Positions 23,707 through 24,017 of a stretch of 24,017 bases of DNA are shown here, one piece after another. Under the pieces are notes generated by a model, which saw only the letters and a program-made list of their open reading frames with translations, was not told where the DNA came from and ran no database searches. Made by a program: the position numbers and the translations under genes. How positions within the stretch are numbered: position 1 is the first letter of the stretch; the number at the start of each line of letters is the position of its first letter. Source of the DNA: CAZGUH01 sp964529005 (GTDB taxonomy: Bacteria > Actinomycetota > Acidimicrobiia > Acidimicrobiales > Ilumatobacteraceae); contig CAZGUH010000051.1 in NCBI GenBank assembly GCA_964529005.1, positions 1-24,017 of the forward strand, in the 5' to 3' direction.

Positions 23707-23874
23707 GCCTGCATGACTGTCAGCCGTCAAGCCGTCACGTCATCCGGCCTTCATGCCTGCAAGCCTGCCGACAGGACGGAGAGCAAGCCGTCATGCCGTC
23801 GCGCCTGCATGCACGCCGTCAGGACCGTAAGCCAGCCTGCAAGCATGACAGCCTGCCAGCCAGCACGCTTTCAC
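23707..23874 (-). repeat. Octamer-phased repeat array, block B (candidate parS/parC centromere)
   Basis: Twenty-one contiguous 8-bp units, phase-shifted by four bases relative to block A. On the plus strand, exact or near-exact matches to GCCKKCAN recur in register: GCCTGCAT (23707), GCCGTCAA (23723), GCCGTCAC (23731), GCCTTCAT (23747), GCCTGCAA (23755), GCCGTCAT (23787), GCCTGCAT (23803), GCCTGCAA (23835), GCCTGCCA (23851). Tandem short sites read by RHH proteins (for example the omega heptads) are known centromeres; this octamer version is presented as inference. Confidence 0.75.
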
Positions 23875-23903
23875 GGTGAAAGAAGTCCTAAGCACCGCTT
23901 AGG
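23868..23903. promoter_or_regulatory. Two palindromes bordering the repeat array
   Basis: CTTTCAC-G-GTGAAAG (23868-23882) and CCTAAGC-ACC-GCTTAGG (23887-23903) are perfect 7-bp inverted repeats back to back at the distal end of the octamer array. They may bind a second protein or mark the array boundary. The remaining 23904-24017 shows no gene or other signal. Confidence 0.5.
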
Positions 23904-24017
23904 GGAGATGTCTGGTGCTGAAATGCTCTGCGATGGAGATTCAGCGCGCGTCTTGGGCGGACTGCCCAGTCAGTCGTTCAACTGTGCTGAGTCTGCCGTA
24001 TACGGCCGTCGTCGTCG

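Noticed and set aside
23599..23874. Could the short repeats be a CRISPR array?
   Set aside because: Units are 8 bp, contiguous and degenerate, with no unique spacers of 25-40 bp and no cas genes.
23604..23879. Plus-strand open frame of 91 codons with repeated CLHACRQD-like segments.
   Set aside because: It is the octamer array read in codons; the 8-bp period does not follow a codon pattern and no ribosome site is present.

Overview
The window is about 24 kb of GC-rich bacterial DNA and reads as part of a plasmid, or a plasmid-derived element, from a planctomycete-like bacterium. The taxonomic hint is inference: a PEP-CTERM exosortase substrate (20190-20834), high GC and planctomycete-like gene content. 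The plasmid reading rests on a compact replicon at the right end: a RepL-like winged-helix initiator (21867-22601), a ribbon-helix-helix partition partner (22589-22903), a small type Ib ParA (22921-23598) and a striking octamer-phased repeat array directly upstream of parA (23599-23874) that looks like its centromere. A candidate replication origin (one DnaA-box-like 9-mer and three 21-bp-spaced repeats) lies just before repL.

Left part, all minus strand (1-8862): one autoregulated-looking defence operon. A small HTH regulator (8538-8807) sits behind a TTGACA promoter embedded in an inverted repeat. It is followed by a 1170-aa SNF2-type helicase with a DUF3883-like end, a 104-aa wHTH-like protein, a dual-OB-domain protein, two DUF488 proteins and a DUF1156/COG1743-type adenine methyltransferase that runs off the left edge. 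Five successive junctions are ATGA 4-base overlaps. The gene set resembles class 1 DISARM-type or DUF1156/DUF499 anti-phage modules, but the rest of the system would lie outside the window.

Middle, minus strand (8908-13874): an ArdC-type antirestriction protein (8952-9773) whose Shine-Dalgarno sequence is buried in a 75-nt hairpin, then a complete two-gene Gabija system, gajA (11975-13714) and gajB (10233-11978), also joined by an ATGA overlap.

Next (14012-19458) comes a very large methyltransferase-helicase fusion of the kind carried by plasmids, ICEs and phages (DarB-like), preceded by a 105-aa helical protein. Its true start is unclear because no ATG, GTG or TTG is usable near the plausible N-terminus.

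Right part (19873-21313): an XRE regulator with a perfect 14-bp palindrome at its promoter, divergent from a PEP-CTERM protein and a single-pass membrane protein that overlap by ATGA.

Together the genes describe a plasmid that replicates (RepL), partitions (ParA, RHH protein, repeat array), protects itself on entering a new host (ArdC, possibly the methyltransferase-helicase) and gives the host phage defence (Gabija plus the DUF1156 module). No tRNA, rRNA, CRISPR array, transposase or integrase was seen.
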